A stretch of DNA of 64,000 nt from contig CAYLLT010000011.1 in the NCBI GenBank assembly GCA_964384465.1, forward strand, positions 14,619 through 78,618, in the 5' to 3' direction. The notes below the pieces were generated by a model. It searched no databases, was not told where the DNA came from, and saw nothing but the letters and a program-made list of their open reading frames with translations. Position 1 is the first letter of the stretch. Each line of letters begins with the position of its first letter. This DNA is from CAYLLT01 sp964384465 (lineage in GTDB: Bacteria; Planctomycetota; Phycisphaerae; UBA1845; PWPN01). Below are positions 25,969-33,647 of this stretch, piece by piece. Position numbers and translations under genes: made by a program.

Positions 25969-26322
25969 ATGATTCGTTCGATTGACGAGTTGGTGCGGGA
26001 CCAGGCGGATATTCTGGCGGGGTATCGGCAGGAGTCGGCCGGCCGGGAGTCGGTGGCGATGTTGCCGAGGCCGGGCGGTTCGACGGCACTGGCGGTGTTT
26101 GCGCGGGTATCGTCGGTGGTCAGCGTCGATGCGACGTATGGGCCGCATCTGCTCGTCGTGATCCAGAAATGGAGCGGCACGCCGCCGACCATATCCGATT
26201 CGTCGGCCGCGGCGGTGCGGTGTTATCCGACGCCCAACCATGTGGTGGCGGATTATTCGGTGGACGAAACGGTTCGCCTGTCCGCCGCCCACGGGGCGAT
26301 GGTGGCGGAGAAGCTGGCATGA
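25969..26322 (+). CDS. Small phage-block protein, unknown, with a truncated paralogue
   Basis: 117 residues. The N-terminus is helical (IDELVRDQADILAGYRQESA). The centre is beta-rich (LAVFARVSSVVSVDATYG) and the C-terminal third (ISDSSAAAVRCYPTPNHVVA, DETVRLSAAHGAMVAEKLA) is repeated with two amino acid changes at 27143-27289. No domain recognised. Its TGA overlaps an ATG (atga) that begins a 34-residue frame at 26319. Confidence 0.5.
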   Translation: MIRSIDELVRDQADILAGYRQESAGRESVAMLPRPGGSTALAVFARVSSVVSVDATYGPHLLVVIQKWSGTPPTISDSSAAAVRCYPTPNHVVADYSVDETVRLSAAHGAMVAEKLA

Positions 26323-26423
26323 ACCGAGCCCCCGGAGTAGCCGACCTGCTTCCAGGAAGCGGGTGGACGATTACCGGTGGAGAAGTTGGGGAGGGGCTGT
26401 CATGGATGATCCCCGACGCGTAG
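26319..26423 (+). CDS. Very short ORF overlapping the upstream stop
   Basis: 34 residues (MNRAPGVADLLPGSGWTITG and on) starting within the upstream stop in an atga overlap. The coupling is the only evidence; composition and length do not prove coding. Confidence 0.2.
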   Translation: MNRAPGVADLLPGSGWTITGGEVGEGLSWMIPDA

Positions 26424-26552
26424 CTGCTGCTGGTGGCCACCAGCAAGGCCAAAACAGAGCACCATTGGGAAGGTCGTGCTTTTCCGCGCTTCGCGTGGTA
26501 TGATTAAAGGGGTCAACGGCAGCGTTGACGCCCTTGGCTAGGCTGGACCGTT

Positions 26553-26810
26553 ATGACACTCGAAATCCCGCTTTCAGACAAGGCCGAGGCCACACTTCGC
26601 AAACACGCTCACCAGGCCGGCCTCCCGGCGGAAGCCATCGCCGCCCGGCTGCTGGAGCGTTCGCTCTCCAAGATTCCAGACCTGACCGAGATTAGCGGTC
26701 CCATCTATGAGGCCTTCAAGGATTCCGGCATGACGGAAGACGACCTCGCAGAGCTTCTGGAACGCGAGAAACACGCCATGCGTGCGGAACGCCGAGCGAA
26801 AAAACAGTAA
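26553..26810 (+). CDS. Antitoxin-like protein
   Basis: 85 residues. The N-terminus (LEIPLSDKAEATLRKHAHQA, LPAEAIAARLLERSL) is a ribbon-helix-helix-like DNA-binding region. The C-terminal part is charged (DDLAELLEREKHAMRAERRA). The layout is that of antitoxins paired with COG1569-type PIN toxins. The gene is intact, but what follows is only the tail of such a toxin (26812-26937), so the antitoxin appears orphaned. Confidence 0.65.
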   Translation: MTLEIPLSDKAEATLRKHAHQAGLPAEAIAARLLERSLSKIPDLTEISGPIYEAFKDSGMTEDDLAELLEREKHAMRAERRAKKQ

Positions 26811-26811
26811 T

Positions 26812-26937
26812 GCCTCAACAGCCGCCACGCGCCGTCTTTTTCGCGAGCGGTTCCCGTCAATCGAAATCATCCCACCCGAAACGCTGCTTCGGGAACTCGA
26901 CCAGGCGCGTCGCCACGGAGAAAAACAGGGCCGATAG
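26812..26937 (+). pseudogene. Remnant of PIN-domain toxin C-terminus
   Basis: The frame reads ASTAATRRLFRERFPSIEII, then PPETLLRELDQARRHGEK, ending at TAG 26935. FRxRFPxIxIxxPxxLLREL resembles the last residues of COG1569 PIN toxins. A start that overlaps the antitoxin stop (ATG at 26810) reads a different frame, and no upstream PIN core with its DTN motif exists, so the toxin core has been lost. Confidence 0.4.
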
Positions 26938-26965
26938 TTCACGCTGCCGTTTGGCTCCTCCCTAA

Positions 26966-27086
26966 TATGACAGCGCCAGTTGGCGGTTTTTTGTAGCGGC
27001 CGGGCTCCGTACCGGCCGTTTTCCAGCGTGGACGGCCGGTACGGAGCCCGGCCGCTACGAAGAGGAGGCGATCCAGCGCTGTCATA
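26966..27086. mobile_element. MITE-like palindromic element
   Basis: 121 bp. The 11-bp terminal inverted repeats are tatgacagcgc (26966-26976) and gcgctgtcata (27076-27086). Both ends are flanked by ctaa (26962-26965 and 27087-27090), a possible 4-bp target duplication. Inside lies a long hairpin, gtagcggccgggctccgtac and its continuation paired with its complement (26993-27058). There is no coding capacity. It sits between the decayed toxin and the truncated paralogue. Confidence 0.6.
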
Positions 27087-27142
27087 CTAACCGGATTCTC
27101 GATCCGCCGCCGAAGCCTGAGTGCTGTAAACGGCACAGGCTC

Positions 27143-27289
27143 GGCACGCCGCCGACCGTTTCAGATTCGTCTGCTGCGGCGGTGAGGTGTTATCCAACGC
27201 CCAACCATGTCGTGGCGGATTATGCCGTTGACGAGACGGTGCGCTTGTCTGCTGCCCACGGGGCGATGGTGGCGGAGAAGCTGGCGTGA
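27143..27289 (+). pseudogene. Truncated second copy of the gene at 25969
   Basis: 147 bp matching 26176-26322 over its whole length with no gap, ending at the same stop. The 48 encoded residues differ at only two positions (I to V, S to A) while many third bases differ, so it diverged under protein-level constraint before losing its 5' part. Nothing upstream of 27143 matches. Confidence 0.75.
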
Positions 27290-27538
27290 ACGCAACCCTC
27301 AAATCAACAGCATGTACCGCGCAAAGACGATAAAGCTCTGGGGCATAAAGACATAACAAGTCGGTCGGACTGGCGGGCTGCCGTCGACATCACCCGGCTG
27401 ACTTTTTCACCTGAATTCTTCCTTCAGGAAGTTTGCCCGGTCGGGTATGATGCCAGCCAATCGTGTTTCAACGGGATCCAGAATCCTCATCGTTGGTTGG
27501 CGAATGCAGTCGATGGAAGGTGCGGAAGGGACTATCCC
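27290..27538. other. Intergenic, no gene seen
   Basis: Between the phage-like block and the GH18 gene. It contains a small hairpin (cctgaattcttccttcagg, about 27410-27428) and a tatgat sequence near 27449 that could be a -10 box, without a good -35. Confidence 0.35.
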
Positions 27539-29992
27539 ATGCAACGGACGACCATTGTAGGCCCCATAGTCATAATCATCTGCGCCTATCCGCTACTTTC
27601 CCAAGCACAGGCTCCTGCGAGTCTCCACAATCTGCACCAACGTGAGTTCGAGGAGTACCACTCGGATGAAACCTCGCCGACTCTGCTTGCACCGGCGGAG
27701 CCTATCGTTCCACTCCAGTCCGCGGCCGGAGCTGGGCCTTGCATGACCATCTTCGGCTATCTGCCGTACTGGGAGAGTGCGGCCAATATCCGCTGGAACC
27801 TGCTAACGCACTTGGCCTGCTTCTCGGTGGAAATCGACAGTCAGGGCGACATCACCAACCTGCGCGGTTGGCCGTGGACGAGCACGATCAACACGGCCCA
27901 TCAGAACGGAGTCAAGGTGATTCTTGTGGTGACGCTCTTCGATTCGGATGCAATCCTGACGCTCATGAACAATTCGACGTATAAAAACAACTTCTTCGTC
28001 AACATGAGAGACCAGATGCTTGCCGGAGGCGCGGATGGATTGAATGTGGACTTCGAAGGCACCGGAACTTGGCGAAACACGTTCAATACTTTCCTTGGAG
28101 AACTCACGAATTATCTGCATACGGAGATTCCCGGTTGCGAAGTCACGTTTGCGGGGCCGGCGCTGACGTCGGGTCTGAATGTCTCGGCCGTTGCGGACGC
28201 TTGCGACGGCATATTCATCATGGGCTACGCGTTCTCCGGGAACTGGAGCAGCAACAGCGGCGCGAATGCGCCGCTCGTCGGCGGATCGATCAACATCACG
28301 AACACCGTCGAGGTACAGTGGGGGCCGGTCACGCAGAATAGTCCGCAGAAGCTGATTCTAGGCGTGCCGTACTATGGCAATCATTGGACGACGCAAACCT
28401 CTGGCGCGGACTCGACGATAATCGGCTTCATCGGCTCGACGCTATTCCGTAACGACGCTACCGATTCGCAACTGCCGGGGCGCGAATTGCTCTGGGATAC
28501 CGTCTCACAAACACCGTGGTATCGCTGGCATGACGGGACTAACTGGCATCAGGTCTGGTTCGATGACGCTGTGAGCCTGGGCCTCAAGTACGACTTGGTT
28601 ACCGAACACAACCTGCAGGGCGTGGGCATGTGGGCGCTGAACTATGATGGCACGCGGACGGAGCTATGGGACGAACTGGACAGCCGCTACGGCAGCGGCT
28701 GTCCACCGGTTGAGACGACCTCCTTCAGCGTCACGGTCATCGACGGCGGGACGGAGAATCCAATCGAAAACGCGACGGTGACTTGGGGAGGGTATTCTCG
28801 GACGACGAACGCTCAGGGCTATTGCGAATTCAACAACGTGTTGTGTCAGACCAGCACATTGATGATCACGGCGGCCGGATACGTGCCCCACTCCGAGACC
28901 TTCACACCGCTCTGTAGCGCCAGCGAATCTGCGGCGCGAGGTTGTGCCCCGGATCAACCTTGTGCTGGCAACCAAACAAACCCTGAGACGCCTGGCGCGG
29001 CATCGCCCGCAGGGCAGTTTAATACCGGTGACCGCGTATATGTCGCCGGGACGGGCGGGGTTGGGTTGAAGGCCTGGACGCTCACGTGCAGCGGTTCCTA
29101 TGTGAACAAGGCCGAGGGCTCGGTTGGAACAATTGTGGCCGATCCGAACTCACCGCAGTGCTGCGGCGGCTATACACGATGGAAGATCCGCTGGGATGGC
29201 GATTCGATTGATCGCTGGTCAGCCGAGGGTGATCCCATCACTGGCGAGTACTGGCTCCTTATCGTGCCGCGGATCATCGACGGGCGCTACGTATTCTACA
29301 ACAATTCATTCTTCGACTCGGCCTCAACCGCCTGCAATAATCTCGTGGGCCAAACTTGCAACGACAACACCGCCATCGCCACTGACAAGGTGGCTTTGAG
29401 GCCGGGCCAGAAGGGGAGCCCAGCCAATTACATCAGCTACAACAAGAGCATCAACGGGATCATGATCGATATCCAGGGCTTGCCGGGCGTGGCGACGCCC
29501 ACCGACTTTATGTTCAAGCGAGGGAACACCGCTAATTCGGGCACATGGGTGGCGGCACCCGCTCCCATCAGCATCACCACCATACCGGGTGGTGGTGACG
29601 GTGGATCGGATCGGATCAAGATCATTTGGGCGAACAATGCAATTCCAAATACAAATTGGTTGTATGTGGTGGTCAAATCGAACGCCAGCGGCGGTCAGCT
29701 TGGCCTGGCCGCCGACGACATCTTCTACTTCGGCGTGGCCATTGGTGAGAGCCTGACCCCGAGTGCGACGAAGGCCATCGTCAGCTCGACCGACGAGTTA
29801 GACGCCCGGCACCATCCGCATAACAGTTTGAACCGCGTTCCCGTGGCTACGAACTCGCCACATCCGAATGCTCCAGACGCGAAATATGATTATGACAAGA
29901 ACAGTATTGTCAATTCGACCGACGAAATTATCGCCCGTTACAACCCAACGAACTCGCTTAACGCCCTCCTGTTGCTGAACCCGGCACCTTAA
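27539..29992 (+). CDS. Exported GH18-family glycosidase with dockerin-like C-terminal module
   Basis: 817 residues from the ATG at 27539, which gives a signal peptide (TIVGPIVIIICAYPLLSQAQA); a TTG at 27497 would bury it. Residues 70-390 form a GH18 TIM barrel with ADGLNVDFEGTG, catalytic acid E173, plus FGYLPYWES and GVGMWALNYDG. GH18 enzymes cleave chitin or related beta-1,4-GlcNAc polymers. A carboxypeptidase-regulatory-like domain follows (VTVIDGGTENPIENATVTWG). The last 236 residues (29285-29992) are a module shared with the protein at 54741-57872 and contain two dockerin-like repeats (IVSSTDELDAR and IVNSTDEIIAR). Confidence 0.8.
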   Translation: MQRTTIVGPIVIIICAYPLLSQAQAPASLHNLHQREFEEYHSDETSPTLLAPAEPIVPLQSAAGAGPCMTIFGYLPYWESAANIRWNLLTHLACFSVEIDSQGDITNLRGWPWTSTINTAHQNGVKVILVVTLFDSDAILTLMNNSTYKNNFFVNMRDQMLAGGADGLNVDFEGTGTWRNTFNTFLGELTNYLHTEIPGCEVTFAGPALTSGLNVSAVADACDGIFIMGYAFSGNWSSNSGANAPLVGGSINITNTVEVQWGPVTQNSPQKLILGVPYYGNHWTTQTSGADSTIIGFIGSTLFRNDATDSQLPGRELLWDTVSQTPWYRWHDGTNWHQVWFDDAVSLGLKYDLVTEHNLQGVGMWALNYDGTRTELWDELDSRYGSGCPPVETTSFSVTVIDGGTENPIENATVTWGGYSRTTNAQGYCEFNNVLCQTSTLMITAAGYVPHSETFTPLCSASESAARGCAPDQPCAGNQTNPETPGAASPAGQFNTGDRVYVAGTGGVGLKAWTLTCSGSYVNKAEGSVGTIVADPNSPQCCGGYTRWKIRWDGDSIDRWSAEGDPITGEYWLLIVPRIIDGRYVFYNNSFFDSASTACNNLVGQTCNDNTAIATDKVALRPGQKGSPANYISYNKSINGIMIDIQGLPGVATPTDFMFKRGNTANSGTWVAAPAPISITTIPGGGDGGSDRIKIIWANNAIPNTNWLYVVVKSNASGGQLGLAADDIFYFGVAIGESLTPSATKAIVSSTDELDARHHPHNSLNRVPVATNSPHPNAPDAKYDYDKNSIVNSTDEIIARYNPTNSLNALLLLNPAP

Positions 29993-30090
29993 ACCCGGCG
30001 TGACGCCTGTCGGCGTCAGAACCACCCACCCTATCTCACTGCGCGTTTCATATCTCGACCTTGCGGCGATCATCACATCACACCATTCCG

Positions 30091-30182
30091 TATAAGATAG
30101 AACAGGGTGTGGCGTGAATCGGATGTCTTTGGAATTTGAGTCGCCGGATGCGGCCCGGTGGTTGTGGCTGGCGGTGCTGGCG
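30091..30182 (+). pseudogene. Duplicated 5' end of the VWA gene
   Basis: From gtataagata through the GTG at 30114 to about 30182 the sequence repeats 30921-31020 with few changes, including the start of the protein (MNRMSLEFESPDAARWLWL). After that the similarity stops and a minus-strand TA pair follows. It is therefore a detached start of the VWA gene, not a functional gene. Confidence 0.7.
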
Positions 30183-30239
30183 GATGCCATGCTCGTCGGT
30201 CACGGCGGGCCGGCCTACCGTCCCGAAGAAAGACTCCAG

Positions 30240-30500
30240 TCACGTCCCTTCAGATGCCACGATGATGACCCGCGAATGTTCCGGCAGCTTCACAGTGGTA
30301 TCCAGCGGACGTACCAGGCCGTTCTCCACGACGCCCGCCACGGCGACGGGCCGCCGGGCTTGCCGGGCGAGGTGGGCCTCGACGGGTTCGGCTGTCGCTT
30401 CGGGCGGCAAGTCGAGGGGCGCGAGCGGAGGCTCCGCCGCGATCCGCTCATCTTGCGTTCGACGGTCAGGGCTTCGTTGATCACCCACCGGGCTGGTCAT
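30240..30500 (-). CDS. Antitoxin-like protein (DUF104/AF2212-type end)
   Basis: 86 residues. The C-terminal half (VAGVVENGLVRPLDTTVKLP, EHSRVIIVASE) is the beta fold typical of AF2212-like antitoxins (GxxENGxxxPLD...LPE...V.V). The N-terminal half is charged and low in complexity. It lies 12 nt downstream of a BrnT-like toxin, in the toxin-first order seen in BrnTA-type pairs. Confidence 0.6.
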   Translation of the reverse strand: MTSPVGDQRSPDRRTQDERIAAEPPLAPLDLPPEATAEPVEAHLARQARRPVAVAGVVENGLVRPLDTTVKLPEHSRVIIVASEGT

Positions 30501-30512
30501 CGTACTTGCCTT

Positions 30513-30770
30513 TCAGTATGCGGTGATGACAAAGATGGGCACGTCGCCCAACTCGCCGAAGACATCGGGACCCTCGTCATCCTCTCTATCATAGCGCCAG
30601 ATCACCCAGAGTCGGCGGCCGGAAGGCGTTGCGGCGAACATCTGGAACGAACCGTCGGGGCGCTGCGTGAGGCTGAACACGCGATCGAACGCGGCTTCGA
30701 CGTCCTCGGCCGATAGGCCGTGGGCGTCGATTTTGGAGAGGTTCCATTCAATCCACTTGAACCGACGCAT
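30513..30770 (-). CDS. BrnT-like toxin
   Basis: 85 residues. It opens with FKWIEWNLSKIDAHGLSAED VEAAF, like the BrnT/DUF4258 RelE-related fold (FEWDE.K...N..KHGV...A). It continues with GRRLWVIWRYDRE and ends VPIFVITAY. The ribosome-binding site ggggagg lies 12 nt upstream of the ATG. The pair with 30240-30500 lies between two copies of the VWA gene start. Confidence 0.6.
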   Translation of the reverse strand: MRRFKWIEWNLSKIDAHGLSAEDVEAAFDRVFSLTQRPDGSFQMFAATPSGRRLWVIWRYDREDDEGPDVFGELGDVPIFVITAY

Positions 30771-30948
30771 CTAAGGGGCAACCTCCCCGTTCAGCGGCAG
30801 GATAGCCCGGCGAGTCAACACGATCAAGAAGCCCCGGCAGGTCAGGTTGTCTTGACACCACCGGCGGGGCCTGCCACGGGACGGTCCGTGGCCGTGCCAG
30901 GGACGCCGGTGCCAAAATGTATAAGATAAAACGGGGTATGGGTGTGGC

Positions 30949-33456
30949 GTGAATCGGATTTCGCTGGAATTTGAGTCGCCGGATGCGGCCCGTTGGCTGT
31001 GGGTGGCGGTGGCGGTGCTGGCGGCGGTCGAGCTGGGCCGCTATGTGATCGCGGGCCGGCGGCCGGCGAGCGCGCTGTCGCGCGCGGTGATCTGCGCGCT
31101 GGCGGGTGCGGGTGTCGCGGGGATGGCGGCGGCGGGAATCGTTCGTTTTGATCCGGGGCATCATGCGTGGGCGTGCATGGGGCTGGGGATTCTGGTTTGC
31201 GCGTGGCTGGTGCGGTCGTATCGGCGGACCACGCGGGAGATTCCGCGGCGCGTTCGGGTGGGGCTGCTCGCGCTGCGGTTGTCGGCGGCGGTGGTGGTGG
31301 TGCTGGCGCTGTTGCAACCGGTACTACAGTCGGTGCGGACGAGCAGGCATCGGGCGGTGCTGGGGATCGTGCTGGACGATTCGCGCTCGATGACGGTGCG
31401 CGATGTGGTTCAAAAGGATGGCGAAGTTCCCACGGGCAGGATGCCCGTGCCACAATCGCGGCTGGAAGCGGTGCAACAGACGCTGCGCGGGGAGCGATCG
31501 TTGATTTCACAGGCCGAGAGCGGTCTGGACGTGAAGTGGTTTCAATTCGCGGGGGATGCGCGGGAGGTGAAGTCGCCGGATCTGAGCGGCGAGGGGGCAG
31601 CGACCGCATTGGCCGATGCCGTGCTGCGGGCGAATGAAAGCTGTGGTGCGAGCGGGCGGACGGTGGCGGGCGTGATCGTCGTCTCCGACGGGCGGGACAA
31701 TTTTTCGGCCCATNNNNNNNNNNATCCGGCGGGGGGGGGCGAAGCGCTCGCGGCGGCGGGCGTGCCGCTGTATGCGTTCGGCGTCGGCAGCGACGTGCCG
31801 GCGGGGCAGACGCGCGATTTGCAGGCGCGGCGGATGGACTGCCCGGCGCGCGTGGCGGTGATGAACCGGCTGCCGGTGCACGCGGAGTTTTTCGCGTCCG
31901 GGCTGGCGGGGACGGACGTGGAGGTCGAGCTGCTGGATGCGGACAAGATCGTCGAGCGGCGGCGATTGCGGGCGAGTAAAGCGGCGGAATTGCTGGCGGC
32001 GGATTTCGTGTACACGCCGGCCGAGCCCGGACTGCACCGGCTGACCGTGCGGGCGCGGACGGTTGAGTCCGCAGGCGAGACGCCTGCACCACAACAGCGG
32101 AAGGAGGCGTCGCTCTCGCAGTTCGTGCAGGTGACGGACGATCAGGTCCGCGTGCTATACCTGGATCGGGCGCGGTACGAGCGGGCGGCCATCGTGCGGG
32201 CGCTGGAGGCGTCGAAGGACCTGCGGGTGACCAAGATGGACGTGAACCGCGGGTCGGATGCGACGGCGAGCCGGCCGGCAGAGGTGGATACGCGGGCGTT
32301 CGATGCGGTGCTGATCGGCGACGTGGAGCGGGCGGCATTTTCGGATTCGGCGCTGCGCAGCTTGCGGGACCTGGTGATGGTGCAGGGGCGCGGGGTGGCG
32401 ATGCTCGGCGGGGTGCGCACGCTGGGTAGCGGGCAATACCGGCGGACCGTTCTGGACGAGGTGCTGCCGGTCGGGTTGGACGTGAACGGTGAATGGCCGG
32501 GGCCGCTGCCGTTCGAGCTGACGGCGGCCGGGCGGGGGCACGCGATCTGCCAGTTGGGCGCGGATGCGGCGGCGAGCGAGGCGGCGTGGAAACAGTTGCC
32601 GCCCTTTGCCAGTGCGAGCCGATTGGGCGAGCCCAAGCCGGCGGCGGAGGTGCTGATGCGAACGGCCGCCGGCGAGCCGCTGCTGGTGGTGCAGGAGGCG
32701 GGCAAGGGGCGATCGGCGGTGGTGGCGTTCGATTCGACGTGGCAATGGTCGTTTGCGGTCCCCACTGCCGACACAGCAGTGGCACACGGCGATCAGAAAG
32801 GGGTGGAGGCGCAGCGGCGGTTCTGGCGGCAACTGGTGCTGTGGCTGGCCAACCGCCGGTCGCAGGTGTGGGTGAGCGCGTCGCGGTCGAGATATGCGCT
32901 GGCGCGACTGCGGTCGGGAGTGGAGGAGATCGTCCTGCGGGCGGGGGTGAGTGAGCCGACGTCGGCCGGTCAGAATGAAAACGTCGCGATGTCCGGTCAG
33001 TTGATCCGCCTGGCCAGGCAGCGCGGCGATCGCGACGCCGCACCGGTCGAGATCCCCTGGACGAGGACGCCGGATGGTTTCGAGGCCCGGCCGCACGTGG
33101 ACGAGGCGGGCGAATACCGCGTGAAAGTCTCAGCGAAATCATCCGGCGCCGCCGTGGGCGAAGCGGAGACGGCGTTTGCAGTGGAGGCGGCGGATGTGGA
33201 ATTGACCGACCCGATGGCCGACCCGGAGATGCTCAAGCGCATGGCCGCCCGCACGAGCCGGCTGGGAGGCGGATACTTCCCGCTGGAGCAGTTCGGCGAG
33301 GTGCTCGAACGCATCCGCTCGACCACGCAGGTTTCGGAGATCACGCACGTTCAGCGGGCGCACCTGATCGACGATTATGCATGGGGGTGGTTCGGTCTTT
33401 TCGTCCTGCTCGTCGGCGTGGAATGGTTGGTGCGGCGCCGGGCGGGGCTGGTTTGA
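30949..33456 (+). CDS. Membrane VWA-domain protein with assembly gap
   Basis: About 835 residues from a GTG start. Three N-terminal transmembrane helices are followed by a von Willebrand A domain with the MIDAS start DDSRSMTVRD and VIVVSDGRDNF. A glutamine-amidotransferase-like region (RVLYLDRARYERAAIVRALE, MLGGVRTLGSGQYRR) follows, and a last helix (WFGLFVLLVGVEWLV) sits at the end. This is a planctomycete relative of BatA/BatB-like proteins. Ten N at 31714-31723 interrupt the VWA domain, so the exact length is uncertain. Three short palindromic elements are translated in it (31421-31456, 32071-32095, 32762-32786). Confidence 0.7.
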   Translation: MNRISLEFESPDAARWLWVAVAVLAAVELGRYVIAGRRPASALSRAVICALAGAGVAGMAAAGIVRFDPGHHAWACMGLGILVCAWLVRSYRRTTREIPRRVRVGLLALRLSAAVVVVLALLQPVLQSVRTSRHRAVLGIVLDDSRSMTVRDVVQKDGEVPTGRMPVPQSRLEAVQQTLRGERSLISQAESGLDVKWFQFAGDAREVKSPDLSGEGAATALADAVLRANESCGASGRTVAGVIVVSDGRDNFSAHXXXXPAGGGEALAAAGVPLYAFGVGSDVPAGQTRDLQARRMDCPARVAVMNRLPVHAEFFASGLAGTDVEVELLDADKIVERRRLRASKAAELLAADFVYTPAEPGLHRLTVRARTVESAGETPAPQQRKEASLSQFVQVTDDQVRVLYLDRARYERAAIVRALEASKDLRVTKMDVNRGSDATASRPAEVDTRAFDAVLIGDVERAAFSDSALRSLRDLVMVQGRGVAMLGGVRTLGSGQYRRTVLDEVLPVGLDVNGEWPGPLPFELTAAGRGHAICQLGADAAASEAAWKQLPPFASASRLGEPKPAAEVLMRTAAGEPLLVVQEAGKGRSAVVAFDSTWQWSFAVPTADTAVAHGDQKGVEAQRRFWRQLVLWLANRRSQVWVSASRSRYALARLRSGVEEIVLRAGVSEPTSAGQNENVAMSGQLIRLARQRGDRDAAPVEIPWTRTPDGFEARPHVDEAGEYRVKVSAKSSGAAVGEAETAFAVEAADVELTDPMADPEMLKRMAARTSRLGGGYFPLEQFGEVLERIRSTTQVSEITHVQRAHLIDDYAWGWFGLFVLLVGVEWLVRRRAGLV
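31421..31456. repeat. GRMPVP-type palindromic element inside the VWA gene
   Basis: gcgaagttcccacgggcaggatgcccgtgccacaat, with cacgggca pairing to tgcccgtg. It is translated as GEVPTGRMPVPQ, right after the MIDAS segment. Variants of this word are typical intergenic palindromes. Confidence 0.65.
31714..31723. other. Run of 10 N (assembly gap)
   Basis: Ten undetermined bases inside the VWA domain, followed by a run of 9 G at 31731-31739 (gcggggggggg). The true gap length is unknown, so the reading frame on both sides is joined only by chance or by estimate. Confidence 0.95.
32071..32095. repeat. GETPAP-type palindromic element inside the VWA gene
   Basis: gcaggcgagacgcctgcaccacaac, with gcaggc and gcctgc around gaga. 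It is translated as AGETPAPQQ. The same element lies between genes at 3743-3771. Confidence 0.65.
32762..32786. repeat. Palindromic element inside the VWA gene, third copy
   Basis: ccactgccgacacagcagtggcaca, with ccactgc pairing to gcagtgg. It is translated as TADTAVAHG in the C-terminal half of the protein. Confidence 0.55.
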
Positions 33457-33510
33457 GAGTCAATAAAAGTTTCTTAGATACTTTATCAGGTCAATGGACG
33501 AGATCCCTTG

Positions 33511-33574
33511 TACCAGCACGGAGCGCAAGTGAGTGTTTTTGGCAGAAGATACTCGCTTGCGCTTCGTGCTGGTA
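33511..33574. repeat. Inverted repeat after the VWA gene
   Basis: taccagcacggagcgcaagtgagt pairs with actcgcttgcgcttcgtgctggta (two mismatches). The word ccagcacgaagcgcaagcgagtg is, from memory, a widespread planctomycete intergenic palindrome. It could act as a bidirectional terminator between the convergent VWA and GH113-like genes. Confidence 0.6.
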
Positions 33575-33632
33575 TCGTCCACTGCGCTTCGTGCTGGTAT
33601 CGTCCACTGCGCTTCGTGCTGGTATCATCCAC
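33558..33632. repeat. Three tandem 25-bp repeats
   Basis: tgcgcttcgtgctggtatcgtccac occurs at 33558-33582, 33583-33607 and, with one change, 33608-33632. The unit contains the right arm of the neighbouring inverted repeat, so one arm of that element appears to have been amplified. Confidence 0.85.
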
Positions 33633-33647
33633 TGACTTGGGAACCGC

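Noticed and set aside
30842..33142. A 766-residue open frame on the minus strand across the VWA gene
   Set aside because: It is Pro/Arg/Ser-rich, has no domain, and mirrors the high-GC codon bias of the real plus-strand gene. It is a shadow frame.
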